Shown: positions 8,080 to 16,637 of the stretch, piece after piece
Layout: the number at the start of each line of letters is the position of its first letter
Position numbering within the stretch: the first letter of the stretch is position 1
Source of the DNA: JAFAZI01 sp035501255
Lineage (GTDB): Bacteria > Actinomycetota > Actinomycetes > JAFAQI01
Length of the DNA stretch: 64,000 nucleotides
Reading direction: 5' to 3'
Assembly (NCBI GenBank): GCA_035501255.1
Contig: DATJWM010000039.1
Coordinates: 1 to 64,000 of the forward strand
The notes under the pieces: generated by a model
Told to the model about the DNA's origin: nothing
What the model saw: only the letters and a program-made list of their open reading frames with translations
Database searches by the model: none
Program-made: the position numbers and the translations under genes

Positions 8080-8796
8080 GTGGCGCCACCCGAATCTCGT
8101 ACGGCCCTGGTGCGTCGGGCGAGACGGATGGACCGCATCCTCACCGAGACCTATCCGGACGCACATTGCGAGCTGGATTTCTCCTCACCGCTGCAGCTCC
8201 TGGTCGCCACCGTGCTCTCCGCGCAGTGCACGGACAAGAAGGTCAACGAGGTCACACCGGCGCTTTTCCGTCGTTATCCCGACGCTGCCGCCCTCGCGGG
8301 CGCGGATCGCGTCGAGATGGAGAACATGATCCGTCCGACCGGGTTCTTTCGCGCAAAGACCACGAGCCTGATCAACCTCGGACAGGCGCTGACGGAACGG
8401 TTCGGCGGCGAGGTCCCCGGCACGCTCAACCAGCTCGTCACCCTCCCCGGAGTGGGCCGTAAGACCGCGAACGTTGTGCTTGGCAACGCGTTCGGTATCC
8501 CGGGTATCACCGTCGACACACATTTCGGTCGGCTCGCCCGCAGATTCGGCTGGACGGCGCAAGATGACCCCGTCAAGGTCGAGCACGAGGTGGGATCGCT
8601 GTTCGACAAGCGGGTCTGGACCGGGCTGTCGCATCGGATGATCTGGCACGGGCGGCGCGTGTGTCACTCGCGGAAACCGGCCTGCGGCGCCTGCCCGCTC
8701 GCCAGGTTGTGCCCGTCGTACGGGCTTGGTCCGACCGATCCCGTGCTCGCGACCAAGCTGTTGAAGCCGGCCTCGCAGATGGCCGCGACGCGATGA
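8080..8796 (+). CDS. nth: Endonuclease III (DNA glycosylase/AP lyase)
   Basis: 238 aa, starting at GTG 8080. The helix-hairpin-helix LPGVGRKTANVVLG (about 124-137) contains the catalytic Lys, and VDTHFGRLARR contains the catalytic Asp. The C-terminal iron-sulfur loop has the exact Cys spacing C-X6-C-X2-C-X5-C (CHSRKPACGACPLARLC). It removes oxidised pyrimidines and nicks the abasic site in base excision repair. Its stop overlaps tlpA by ATGA. The nth, tlpA, CoA pyrophosphatase, marP order is the same as in mycobacteria. Confidence 0.95.
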   Translation: MAPPESRTALVRRARRMDRILTETYPDAHCELDFSSPLQLLVATVLSAQCTDKKVNEVTPALFRRYPDAAALAGADRVEMENMIRPTGFFRAKTTSLINLGQALTERFGGEVPGTLNQLVTLPGVGRKTANVVLGNAFGIPGITVDTHFGRLARRFGWTAQDDPVKVEHEVGSLFDKRVWTGLSHRMIWHGRRVCHSRKPACGACPLARLCPSYGLGPTDPVLATKLLKPASQMAATR

Positions 8797-9407
8797 CCGC
8801 CCGCCGCTTGGTTGGGGTGGCCGGCGTCGCGGCGCTCGTGGTCAGCCTGGTGACGGCCTGCTCGGGGCAGAGCAGCTCCGGCGGGGCGACGAAGGGCCCG
8901 AGCACGGCAGCATCGAAGGCCCAGATCCGCGCGGCGCACCTCGAATCTTGCCCGTCGTCCTCTTCCGAGGTGGTCTCCGGCGGTTTGCCGAACCTCACGC
9001 TGCCCTGCCTCGGCCAGGGCCCGGATGTCCATCTGGCCGGCCTCACCGGCAAACCGACGGTGGTCAACGTCTGGGGATCGTGGTGCACCGAGTGCCAGAA
9101 GGAGGAGCCTTACCTCACCACCGCTTACGACGCGCTGCGCCACAAAGTGCGCTTCCTCGGGGTCGACTCGGTCGATGAGGCCGACAGCGCGATCAACTAC
9201 GGCATGCGTGGAGTGAATCCTCCAATCCGCTTCCCGTCGGTGTTCGACCCGGATCACAAGGTGCTCAACGGGCTGCACTTCGACGGGACGCCGTTGACCG
9301 TGTTCGTGGACGCGACCGGGCGGATCGTCGGGAAGAACTACGTTGCCTACCGGAGTACGGCCGCGGTTGAACGTGACGTCTCCAAATACCTGCACGTTTC
9401 GACGTGA
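8793..9407 (+). CDS. TlpA-like thioredoxin-fold lipoprotein
   Basis: 204 aa from ATG 8793 (ATGA overlap with nth). The N terminus is a lipoprotein signal: MTARRLVGVAG, a hydrophobic core, then VSLVTAC as the lipobox, followed by a Ser/Gly linker. The thioredoxin-like domain has the redox motif WGSWCTECQKEEP (CTEC). A cis-Pro-like stretch (FDGTPLTVFVD) follows. TlpA/ResA proteins reduce disulfides outside the membrane, often for cytochrome c maturation; no cytochrome gene is adjacent here. It is coupled by GTGA to the following Nudix gene. Confidence 0.88.
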   Translation: MTARRLVGVAGVAALVVSLVTACSGQSSSGGATKGPSTAASKAQIRAAHLESCPSSSSEVVSGGLPNLTLPCLGQGPDVHLAGLTGKPTVVNVWGSWCTECQKEEPYLTTAYDALRHKVRFLGVDSVDEADSAINYGMRGVNPPIRFPSVFDPDHKVLNGLHFDGTPLTVFVDATGRIVGKNYVAYRSTAAVERDVSKYLHVST

Positions 9408-10075
9408 ACACCACCGCGAACCACGACGCGAGTGCGCCACCCGAGTGGCTGCGTGGGCTGATCGAGGCGTTGCGGCATCCGGTGGAGGTGCCGTTCCGGA
9501 CGCCCCCAGCCGACAGCCGGCCCGCGCGTCGCTCAGCCGTGCTCGCCCTGTTCGGTGAGGGTTTGCATGGCCCGGACGTGCTCCTGCAGCAGCGCGCCGC
9601 CGACATGCGCAGCCACCCCGGGCAGCCGGCGTTTCCAGGGGGAGCGATCGACCCCACCGATGACGGGGAGGTTGGTGCCGCGCTTCGGGAGGCGCAGGAG
9701 GAGACCGGACTCGACCCGGCCGGCGTCGACGTGCTGGGCGTCCTGCCGAACCTGTGGATCCCGGCGAGCGACAACGTCGTGACGCCGGTCGTGGCGTGGT
9801 GGCGGGAGCCGAGCGATGTTCGCCCGGTCGACCCGGCAGAGACGGCCGCGGTTGCCCGGGTGCCGGTTGCCGATCTGGTCGACCCGGCGAACCGGCTCGT
9901 GGTGACCCACCCGTTGGGCTACGAGTCGCCGGCGTTCGAGGTCGCGGACATGCTCGTGTGGGGATTTACGGCGGGGGTGCTGAGCTGGCTGATCTCCCTC
10001 GCCGGGTGGGAGCTGCCGTGGGACCGGACCCGCACGGCAGCGTTCCCGGCCGTGCCGGACCGCCCGACGAGCTGA
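9404..10075 (+). CDS. Nudix CoA pyrophosphatase (NudL-like)
   Basis: 223 aa from GTG 9404 (GTGA overlap). The CoA-pyrophosphatase-specific motif precedes the Nudix box: LLQQRAADMRSHPGQPAFPG, then GAIDPTDDGE and ALREAQEETGLD. This pattern is diagnostic of the NudL/NUDT7/8 class, which cleaves CoA to phosphopantetheine and 3',5'-ADP. It is the Rv3672c equivalent, directly before marP with a seven-base gap. Confidence 0.88.
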   Translation: MNTTANHDASAPPEWLRGLIEALRHPVEVPFRTPPADSRPARRSAVLALFGEGLHGPDVLLQQRAADMRSHPGQPAFPGGAIDPTDDGEVGAALREAQEETGLDPAGVDVLGVLPNLWIPASDNVVTPVVAWWREPSDVRPVDPAETAAVARVPVADLVDPANRLVVTHPLGYESPAFEVADMLVWGFTAGVLSWLISLAGWELPWDRTRTAAFPAVPDRPTS

Positions 10076-10082
10076 GCGGCGG

Positions 10083-11261
10083 ATGGATCTCCTCGACCTG
10101 ATCTTGATCGCGGTGTGCGTCGGGTTCGCGCTGGGCGGGTATCACCAGGGCTTCCTGGTCGGGGTGTTCTCCTTCGCCGGGTTCCTCGGCGGTGGGATGC
10201 TCGCCGCGAAGTACGCGGACTCACTGCACTCCGTTCTGCCGTTCGGCACCGACCCTGCGCCGTTCGGCTTGCTGTTCGTGCTGCTCGGTGCGGTGCTCGG
10301 CCAGTTGCTCGCCACCCTGCTCGCCACCTCGCTGCGGCGTGAGATGCGGTGGCGGTCGATGCGAATGGTCGACTCGGTCGCCGGTGCGACCGTGAGCGTC
10401 CTGTCCGTCCTCCTCGTCGCCTGGCTGATCGGCACCGCACTCGCTCACAGCTCCCCCACGGGGGTGTCCAAGGAGGTACGCCACTCGACGGTGTTGCGCG
10501 GGGTCGACACCGTCATGCCGTCCTCGGCCCGCACCTGGTTCGGGTCGTTCCGACGGCTGCTCGACCAGGACGGACTGCCGGAGGTGTTCGGTGGCATCGG
10601 TCCTGATGACATCGAACCGGTGGCGCCGCCCGATCCCAGCCTGGTGCGGATCCATGCCGTGCAGGTCGCCGGACGAGACGTGGTCAAGATCACCGGCTTC
10701 GCCCAGTCGTGCTCCCGTCGACTGGAGGGCAGCGGGTTCGTTTACGCCAACGACAGGGTGATCACCAACGCCCACGTCGTCGCCGGCGTCAGCGATCCCA
10801 CGGTTCAGACCAATGACGGGTTGACCGCGACCGCGCGGGTCGTTCTCTACGACCCGCAGCGCGACATTGCGGTGTTGCGGGTCCCGGGCCTGAACCGGGC
10901 GGGTCTGACATTTGCCGGCCCGCTGGCTCGCGGGCATAGCGCGGTCGTTGCCGGCTATCCCGAGGACGGGCCCTTCTCGGCGAAGGCAGCGCGGGTGCGC
11001 GGGGTGCAGAACGCGAGCGGGCCGGACATCTACCAGAACCGCGAAGTGAGCCGGCAGATCTACTCCCTCTACGCACAGGTGCGCCCGGGCAACTCGGGAG
11101 GCCCGCTTCTGACACCGGCCGGTCAGGTGGCAGGCGTCGTGTTCGCGGCCGCCGTGGATGACCCGCACACCGGGTACGCCCTCACCTCCGCCGAGGTCGC
11201 ACCGGACGCTGCCGCCGGCCGGCACGCGACCGCCGCGGTGTCCACGCAGGGGTGCGACTGA
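10083..11261 (+). CDS. marP: MarP-like membrane serine protease (CvpA domain plus trypsin fold)
   Basis: 392 aa from ATG 10083, close to the 397 aa of M. tuberculosis MarP. Residues about 1-150 hold four membrane helices of the CvpA/colicin V type (starting MDLLDLILIAVCVGF). The rest is an extracytoplasmic chymotrypsin-like domain with His in VITNAHVVAG, Asp in PQRDIAVLRVPG and Ser in RPGNSGGPLL. Two cysteines (QSCSRR and the terminal QGCD) could form the redox-sensitive disulfide known in MarP. In mycobacteria MarP activates a peptidoglycan hydrolase under acid stress. Confidence 0.92.
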   Translation: MDLLDLILIAVCVGFALGGYHQGFLVGVFSFAGFLGGGMLAAKYADSLHSVLPFGTDPAPFGLLFVLLGAVLGQLLATLLATSLRREMRWRSMRMVDSVAGATVSVLSVLLVAWLIGTALAHSSPTGVSKEVRHSTVLRGVDTVMPSSARTWFGSFRRLLDQDGLPEVFGGIGPDDIEPVAPPDPSLVRIHAVQVAGRDVVKITGFAQSCSRRLEGSGFVYANDRVITNAHVVAGVSDPTVQTNDGLTATARVVLYDPQRDIAVLRVPGLNRAGLTFAGPLARGHSAVVAGYPEDGPFSAKAARVRGVQNASGPDIYQNREVSRQIYSLYAQVRPGNSGGPLLTPAGQVAGVVFAAAVDDPHTGYALTSAEVAPDAAAGRHATAAVSTQGCD

Positions 11262-11288
11262 GACCCGGACGCGATGGGGTGGTTCCGC

Positions 11289-11753
11289 TCACCGAAGCAG
11301 TGGGGGTGGGTGCTCGCAGCGGGTGAGGTCGGTGAGGGTGGCCGCGATCCACTCGCGAATACCCGCGACGTCGACGTCGTACGGCGGATCCGGTTCGTAG
11401 GTGGCCAAGGTGTCCATGGCGCGGGTCAGGACCGCGACCGCCCCGGCAGGGTTGGCGCGACGGGCGTGGGTGACCCCCACCGCGAGCTGAGCGAGGCCGC
11501 GCCAGAGCCCCCGCGGCGAACCGCTGGTCGCCTTCCAGCACTCCTCGAAGACCTCGTGGGCGGCGAACGGACGGTCCTCGCGAAGGAGGGCCTGACCCCG
11601 AAGCAGGGCTGCGCGCGGGTCGAGCGCACCGGTGGGATCCCCGGCCGGGACGGTGCCGGTGTGGGCCGCCCCGGGCCGTCCCAGCTGGTCGCGTTCCCGA
11701 GCATTGCGCGGTCGTCCCTGAGCGTCGCGATCGCGTTGGGGCCGGTCGGTCAC
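11289..11753 (-). CDS. DUF309 protein
   Basis: 154 aa from GTG 11753, overlapping the epoxide hydrolase stop by GTGA. The core contains the DUF309 hallmark AAHEVFEECWK (HExxE-like pattern) followed by LWRGLAQLAVGVTHARRAN and a four-helix-like remainder. Members are small helical proteins of unknown function, often in operons with hydrolases. The N-terminal 45 residues are rich in Arg, Asp and Gln and may be disordered. It converges on marP, 27 bases away. Confidence 0.8.
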   Translation of the reverse strand: MTDRPQRDRDAQGRPRNARERDQLGRPGAAHTGTVPAGDPTGALDPRAALLRGQALLREDRPFAAHEVFEECWKATSGSPRGLWRGLAQLAVGVTHARRANPAGAVAVLTRAMDTLATYEPDPPYDVDVAGIREWIAATLTDLTRCEHPPPLLR

Positions 11754-12673
11754 CCGCTCTTGCACCACCGCAGGATTTCGCCGGTGATCAGATCCGGAGC
11801 CTCTTCCTGCGGGAAGTGGCCGACCCCCTTGAGGAGCCGCCACTCGTAGTCCGCCGAAACGTAGCGGCCGGAGCCCTGAGCGGTGTTCGGCACTACGCAC
11901 GAGTCGAGCTCGCCGTGCAACGCCAGCGTCGGGACGGTGATCGGTTCCTGCATCATCCGCCGGTAGGGGCGGCCGTCAGAGCGGCGCAACAGCGAGCGCA
12001 TCGACCAGCGGTAGTACTCCAAGGCGCGGTTCGGGACGTGCAGGATCTGCATCGCGTCGCGGTAACGCCGCTCGGCGAGCGCATCCGGAAAGCCGGGACC
12101 ACCCCAGCGGTGCAGCAGGTCCGCGACGTTCTCGGCGTCGTTCTCGACCAGCCAACGCTCGGGCGCCCAGGGCACCTGGAATCGGACGAGGTGCCCGCTG
12201 GCCCGCCGCTGATCGCCGTCGCCGCGGAGCGCGGGCAGCCAGCGCAATGGGTGCGGGCCGGACAGGACCACGAGGCGGGACACGATCGCGGGGTACGCCG
12301 CGGCCATCGACCAGCCGACCGTTGCCCCCCAGTCGTGGCCCACCACGACTGCCTGACCGACGCCGAGGGCACGGATCAGTCCGGCGATGTCGGCGGCGAG
12401 GGTGGGGGCGTCGTACCCACGCGGTGGCTTGTCGCTCGCGCCGTACCCGCGCAGGTCGGGAGCGACCACGTGAATGCCGGCGTCGGCGAGCCCGCTGAGC
12501 TGGTGCCGCCACGACCACCAGAACTCGGGAAAGCCGTGGAGGAGGACGACGAGCGGTCCCGCCCCGGCCTCGGCGACGTGCAGGCGGATCCCGTTCGCGT
12601 TGACATCTCGGTGCACCCACGGGCCGTCGTGCAGGACGGTCGACTCCTCGATCAGCGGTCGTTCGGAGGGCAC
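11750..12673 (-). CDS. Alpha/beta hydrolase, epoxide hydrolase EphE-like
   Basis: 307 aa from GTG 12673. Epoxide-hydrolase features are all visible: oxyanion motif LLHGFPEFWWSWRHQ, the nucleophile elbow VVGHDWGATVGW with Asp, the acid in LALHGELDSCV and the catalytic His in KGVGHFPQEE. A cap domain between about 150 and 240 carries Tyr pairs (ALEYYRW, GRPY) of the kind that protonate the epoxide. This is the mycobacterial ephE position, next to marP. The natural substrate is unknown. A haloalkane dehalogenase is less likely, since the oxyanion HGFPEFWWSW is epoxide-hydrolase-like. Confidence 0.88.
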   Translation of the reverse strand: MPSERPLIEESTVLHDGPWVHRDVNANGIRLHVAEAGAGPLVVLLHGFPEFWWSWRHQLSGLADAGIHVVAPDLRGYGASDKPPRGYDAPTLAADIAGLIRALGVGQAVVVGHDWGATVGWSMAAAYPAIVSRLVVLSGPHPLRWLPALRGDGDQRRASGHLVRFQVPWAPERWLVENDAENVADLLHRWGGPGFPDALAERRYRDAMQILHVPNRALEYYRWSMRSLLRRSDGRPYRRMMQEPITVPTLALHGELDSCVVPNTAQGSGRYVSADYEWRLLKGVGHFPQEEAPDLITGEILRWCKSG

Positions 12674-12704
12674 GCGCTCACCATCGCACGCACGCGCCCA
12701 GCCG

Positions 12705-13133
12705 TCACGAGGCTCGACGTGGGTGCTTGACCCAGGCGACGGTCTCGGCGGCAGCGGCCTTCGCTCGCTCCGGTCCCTGCAGGTGCTTCAACCGGCCGAC
12801 CCCGGTGGCGAGAAAGATCGCGGTGAGGACGACATACACCCCGGCCATGCAGAGAAAACCGGCCCACAGCGGGATGTCGAGACCATCGGAGAAACCGAAA
12901 GCCCCGGCGAAGGAGGCCAGGAGCACGGTGAAGAACCCGAAGAGGCCGGCCGCGCTCAGCAACCCGATCCCCGTCCCCGCCTTCGCGGCGGTTGCGCTGA
13001 GCTCTGCTTTGGCGAGCTCGATCTCCTTGTGGATGAGCACCGAGACGTCGCGGGTTGCGGTGGCGACGAGCTCGCCAAGGGTCTGCTCCGCGACCGGAGT
13101 GCCAGTGGTCTCCTCGATCCGGGTCGATGCCAC
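12705..13133 (-). CDS. Phage-holin-like (superfamily III/DUF1469) membrane protein
   Basis: 142 aa from GTG 13133, with GGAG six bases upstream. An amphipathic N-terminal region (LGELVATATRDVSVLIHKEI) leads to two hydrophobic hairpin helices (about 52-80 and 88-110) and a basic C-terminal tail. This matches the actinobacterial Rv3669-type family annotated as phage holin; it is chromosomal, syntenic and not prophage. Function is unknown; it may be a small membrane-shaping or stress protein. Confidence 0.82.
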   Translation of the reverse strand: MASTRIEETTGTPVAEQTLGELVATATRDVSVLIHKEIELAKAELSATAAKAGTGIGLLSAAGLFGFFTVLLASFAGAFGFSDGLDIPLWAGFLCMAGVYVVLTAIFLATGVGRLKHLQGPERAKAAAAETVAWVKHPRRAS

Positions 13134-13247
13134 GACGATCTCCTTCGCCTCGCCTCTGCTCGAACGGCAGAGTTCATCCAGATGTGCACGGTCCGGCCGT
13201 GCCTGCCAGTGTGGCGGTTGCCGCGGTACCGCGCTACCGCGGGCGGT

Positions 13248-14042
13248 CTACTGTCGGGCGTTGCGCGCAACCTTCCAGCCGGCCGCGGCCGCGACGACGG
13301 CCGCTCCAGCAAGGCCCACCGCCACCTGTTGGCGACCAGAGCCGGGGATCTTCGGGAACCGAGATCGAAGCGGCACCGGGTTGTCGAAGTCGAGAATCGG
13401 CCAGTTCCGCTCGCCTGCCTGCTTGCGCAACGCCTTGTCGGGGTTGACCGCAAACGGGTGACCGACCGTCTCGAGCATCGGAACATCGGTCCCGGAGTCG
13501 CTGTAGGCGTAGCAGTCACCCAGGTCCCAGCCGTGTTCGGCGGCGAGTGCGCGCATTGCGGTCGCCTTGTGCGGACCGAAGGCATAGAACTCCACCTTGC
13601 CGGTGTACTTGCCCTCCTGCACCACCATTCGGGTGGCGACAACGTGGTCAGCCCCAAGAATCTCCCCGACGGGTTGGACGATCTCCTCGCCGCTGCTGGA
13701 GACCAGAACGATCGCGCGCCCGGCGGCGCGATGGTCGTCGATCAGCGCGGCGGCCTCGTCGTAGATCAGCGTGTCGATGAGGTCGCCCAGCGCGCCGCTC
13801 ACGACCTCGCGGACGGTGTCGGCCTCCCAACCGGTGACCATGCTCACCAGGTCGGCTCGCATTCGATCCATCTTGGCCTCGTCGACCCGACCGAGGTGAT
13901 AGACGAACTTTGCGTACGCCCCTTTGACGATGTCCCGGCGGCTGATCATGCCGGCGGCATAGAACGTCTTGCCCAGGGCGAGCGTGCTCGACGTGGCGAT
14001 GATCGTCTTGTCGAGATCGAAGAAGGCCGCCGCTTCGGACAT
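13248..14042 (-). CDS. HAD-IB family phosphatase (SerB-like)
   Basis: 264 aa from ATG 14042. HAD motifs are in order: FFDLDKTII (motif I, the nucleophile in DLDKT), VLVSSSGEE (motif II), a Lys region near PHKATAMRAL (motif III) and YAYSDSGTDVPMLE (motif IV). The cap insertion and the C-terminal tail with a hydrophobic segment (VGLAGAAVVAAAAGW) match Rv3661-like proteins of the HAD-IB subgroup. Substrate unknown; phosphoserine or a polar-lipid phosphate is possible. It is divergent from ssd, with the 6C RNA between them, as in mycobacteria. Confidence 0.9.
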   Translation of the reverse strand: MSEAAAFFDLDKTIIATSSTLALGKTFYAAGMISRRDIVKGAYAKFVYHLGRVDEAKMDRMRADLVSMVTGWEADTVREVVSGALGDLIDTLIYDEAAALIDDHRAAGRAIVLVSSSGEEIVQPVGEILGADHVVATRMVVQEGKYTGKVEFYAFGPHKATAMRALAAEHGWDLGDCYAYSDSGTDVPMLETVGHPFAVNPDKALRKQAGERNWPILDFDNPVPLRSRFPKIPGSGRQQVAVGLAGAAVVAAAAGWKVARNARQ

Positions 14043-14159
14043 ACCGTCGCAGGATATCGACCCAGATTGGGCTGAACGGGTGAACTCTCGCCTAACTCCG
14101 CACGACGATGTTTTGCGGACAACCCAGGCGGGCACGACATGGGGTGTCGACGGCCGATG

Positions 14160-14246
14160 ACCCGTAGACGGGTTCGACTCACCCCCCCGGAGTCGAATCT
14201 TGTGGAGGCCCCCGCTTAACCCCCCCAAGCGGGGGCCTTCCTATGC
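14160..14246 (+). ncRNA. 6C small RNA
   Basis: The 343-base space between the divergent HAD gene and ssd contains two adjacent stem-loops with C-rich loops. Stem 1 pairs 14171-14180 with 14190-14199 (ten pairs, one G-U) around a loop with seven Cs. Stem 2 pairs 14206-14217 with 14227-14238 (twelve perfect pairs) around a loop with six or more Cs. Two hairpins each exposing six or more cytosines define the actinobacterial 6C RNA. In M. tuberculosis the 6C RNA (B11) lies between the same two genes and in the same sense as ssd. The 5' end is not visible; a start around 14145-14160 is assumed. The RNA pairs with G-rich sites of target mRNAs in mycobacteria. Confidence 0.85.
14206..14243 (+). terminator. 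Terminator hairpin at the 3' end of the 6C RNA
   Basis: A perfect 12-bp GC-rich stem (AGGCCCCCGCTT with its complement) is followed by TTCCTAT on the plus strand. The minus strand has no T tract, so termination is expected for the plus-strand RNA. Confidence 0.7.
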
Positions 14247-14385
14247 CCGGGGCCGGTCGCGGGCATGACCGGTTGTACGCCCGTCGGCCGGACCGGCCCG
14301 TCCACAGCGCGAACAGACTGAGCAGCTTGTCCCCAGCTTCGTCGCGGGCGCACCGAAGGCCGGTCGCGATGTCCACCCTTCGGTC

Positions 14386-15486
14386 ATGGCTGGTTCGAGA
14401 CGAATCCTGTTCGTCTGCGGCCGGGTCGAGGCCCGGTCCGCGATGATCCGGCTGGCGGCCCTCGCCGGGGCGGAGCTCGACGTCACCACTGAGGTGGACG
14501 GCCTGCAGGCCGCCTGGCGGAGTGCCGCGGTCGTGGTCGTCGGCAGCGATCTGGCTGCGGCCGTTGCCGTCACCGAGCCGCCGCGCCGCGAGGGTGTCAT
14601 CGTTGTGGCCGACGATGCCGAGTCGGCCGAGGTCTGGCAGCTCGCGGTCGCACTCGGCGCAGCCGGGGTCTACCAACTGCCACGCGACCAACACGCTGTC
14701 CTCGACGTGGTTGGCGCCACGCTCGACGGGCCGATCGAGGCGGCGCCGATCATCGCCGTGATCGGCGGGTGCGGTGGTGCGGGTGCCTCCACGCTCGCGG
14801 CGGCACTCGCGCTGACCAGTGCCCGAGCACGGCCGACGGTGCTGGTCGACGCCGACCGCTACGGCGGGGGAATCGACGTCCTGCTCGGCGCTGAGCAATG
14901 TGAAGGTGCGCGCTGGCCGGAGTTGTCCGGCGCGCGTGGCCACCTTGAGGCGCAGGCCTTTGCCAATGCGCTGCCACGAGTCGGGAGCCTCGCCGTGCTC
15001 TCCCAGGATCGTGGTCATCCGCAGCCCGAGATCGACCTGGAAACCGCCGACGCGGTCGCTGCTGCCGTTCGCCGCGCCTTCGCCGCCGTCGTCGTCGACC
15101 TGCCACGCCACGGTGACCCGGTCGCGTCGCTGTTCGTGGCGCGGGCTGAGGCGGTGCTTCTCGTCGTCCCGGCCACCGTCCGCGCAGCTGCGGCCGCCGC
15201 GGCAGTAGCGGCATCCGTCGTCGCGCAGGGTGGGGTGCCGTCGCTTGTGGTGCGCGACGCCGGTCCGCAGCGGCTCGGGGTCGAGGAGATCGCGAGCGTG
15301 CTGGGGCATCCGGTCGGCGCGATCCTGCGCAGCGAGTCATGGGTGATGACGGCCGCCGAGCGCGCAGAGTTGCCGGTTCGGCGGGGGCGAGGGTCGCTGG
15401 CGGACGCCTGCGGGTCCCTGCTCGCCTCCTATATCGGCGCCCGCGAGATGACGACCGGTGAGCGGGAATGGGCGGAGGCGGGATGA
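14386..15486 (+). CDS. ssd: Septum-site/CpaE-like protein Ssd (Tad locus)
   Basis: 366 aa from ATG 14386. Residues 1-110 resemble a receiver-like domain without clear phosphorylation residues. From about 120 it is a MinD/CpaE-type fold: VIGGCGGAGASTLAAALA, then VLVDADRYGGGID and VVVDLPRHGDPVASLF. Both lysines of the deviant Walker A are missing (CGGAGAS where KGGxGKT is usual), so ATP hydrolysis is doubtful. Known relatives: CpaE positions Tad pilus machinery, and mycobacterial Ssd affects septation. It is the first gene of the tad operon and overlaps tadA by ATGA. Confidence 0.88.
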   Translation: MAGSRRILFVCGRVEARSAMIRLAALAGAELDVTTEVDGLQAAWRSAAVVVVGSDLAAAVAVTEPPRREGVIVVADDAESAEVWQLAVALGAAGVYQLPRDQHAVLDVVGATLDGPIEAAPIIAVIGGCGGAGASTLAAALALTSARARPTVLVDADRYGGGIDVLLGAEQCEGARWPELSGARGHLEAQAFANALPRVGSLAVLSQDRGHPQPEIDLETADAVAAAVRRAFAAVVVDLPRHGDPVASLFVARAEAVLLVVPATVRAAAAAAAVAASVVAQGGVPSLVVRDAGPQRLGVEEIASVLGHPVGAILRSESWVMTAAERAELPVRRGRGSLADACGSLLASYIGAREMTTGEREWAEAG

Positions 15487-16637
15487 CGATGGACGACCTC
15501 CTGCTCGACCGGGTACGCCGACGGTTGCTCGAGCGGCCGGGCGGGCTCACCGAGGCCTCGGTCGCGGCCGCGCTTCGCGAGGAAGCGCCGGTCGCCGGTG
15601 CGGGTCAGCTGCTCGACGTCGCCGGCGACCTGATGTCCGAGATTGCCGGTGCCGGCCCGCTCGAGCCGTTGCTCGCCCTGCCCGGAGTCACCGACGTGCT
15701 GGTGAACGGCGCCGGTCCGGTCTGGGTGGATCGTGGCCGCGGCCTTCAGGCCACCCCGGTCGCGATCGAGGACGAAGCGGGGGCAAGACGGCTGGCCGTC
15801 CGCCTGGTTGCGGCCGGCGGGAGACGCCTGGATGATGCGTCTCCCTACGCCGACGCCCGGCTCGCCGACGGGACTCGGGTGCATGCCGTCCTTCCCCCGC
15901 TCGCACCGGCAGGCACGTGCCTGTCGCTGCGGGTCCCCCCGCGGACCACCTTCACCCTCGACGATTTGGTGGCGGCCGGGTCGGTGCCACGCGAGGGGGC
16001 CGATCTGCTGGCGGCGCTGATTGCGTCCCGAGTCGCTTTTCTCGTCACCGGCGGCACGGGTTCGGGCAAGACGACCGTGCTCTCGACGCTGCTGTCCCTC
16101 GTCGACCGCGATGAGCGGGTGCTCCTGGTTGAGGACGCGGCCGAGCTTCGGCCCGATCTGCCGCATGTTGTCCGGCTCGAGGCCCGGTCGGCGAACGCCG
16201 AGGGCGTGGGGGCGATCTCGCTCGACGTCCTGGTGCGTCAGGCGCTGCGGATGCGCCCGGACCGGCTGGTCGTCGGCGAGGTTCGCGGCGGTGAGGTGCT
16301 CGATCTGTTGGCCGCCCTCAACACCGGTCACGACGGCGGATCGGGCACCGTGCACGCGAACCGTGCTCACCACCTCCCCGCGCGGATCGAGGCGCTCTGC
16401 GGTCAGGCCGGGTTCCCTCGGGAGGCCGCGCACAGCCTGCTGCTGGCCGCCGTCGACGCCGTCGTGCACCTGCACCGAGCGCGGGACGGGCGACGCGGGG
16501 TCGCCGGGATCGGCGTCCTCGCCGCGGGACCAGACGGTCTCGCCCGGGTGATCCCGGCCTACACCTTCGGTGCGGGTTCGGTGCGCCCGGAGCCGGGCGC
16601 CAGCCTGCTCGACGACCGACTTCGGCGCTCGCCGTGA
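15483..16637 (+). CDS. tadA: TadA/CpaF-type secretion ATPase
   Basis: 384 aa from ATG 15483, chosen because it overlaps the ssd stop (ATGA) and has GGAGG just upstream; an ATG five codons earlier is less well placed. It contains the VirB11/GspE-like N-terminal region (LEPLLALPGVTDVLVNG), Walker A VTGGTGSGKTTVLST (about 184-198), an Asp box (LLVEDAAELRPD), Walker B RLVVGEVRGGEV and a His box with GHDGGSGTVHANRA. It powers assembly of the Tad (Flp) pilus at the inner face of the membrane. Confidence 0.93.
   Translation: MTMDDLLLDRVRRRLLERPGGLTEASVAAALREEAPVAGAGQLLDVAGDLMSEIAGAGPLEPLLALPGVTDVLVNGAGPVWVDRGRGLQATPVAIEDEAGARRLAVRLVAAGGRRLDDASPYADARLADGTRVHAVLPPLAPAGTCLSLRVPPRTTFTLDDLVAAGSVPREGADLLAALIASRVAFLVTGGTGSGKTTVLSTLLSLVDRDERVLLVEDAAELRPDLPHVVRLEARSANAEGVGAISLDVLVRQALRMRPDRLVVGEVRGGEVLDLLAALNTGHDGGSGTVHANRAHHLPARIEALCGQAGFPREAAHSLLLAAVDAVVHLHRARDGRRGVAGIGVLAAGPDGLARVIPAYTFGAGSVRPEPGASLLDDRLRRSP

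Noticed and set aside
12705..13133. Prophage remnant because of the holin-like protein
   Set aside because: No other phage gene is nearby, and the gene sits in a conserved actinobacterial block.
14165..14200. tRNA gene suggested by GGTTCGACTC
   Set aside because: No acceptor, D- or anticodon arm can be folded around it; the stretch pairs instead as the first hairpin of the 6C RNA.
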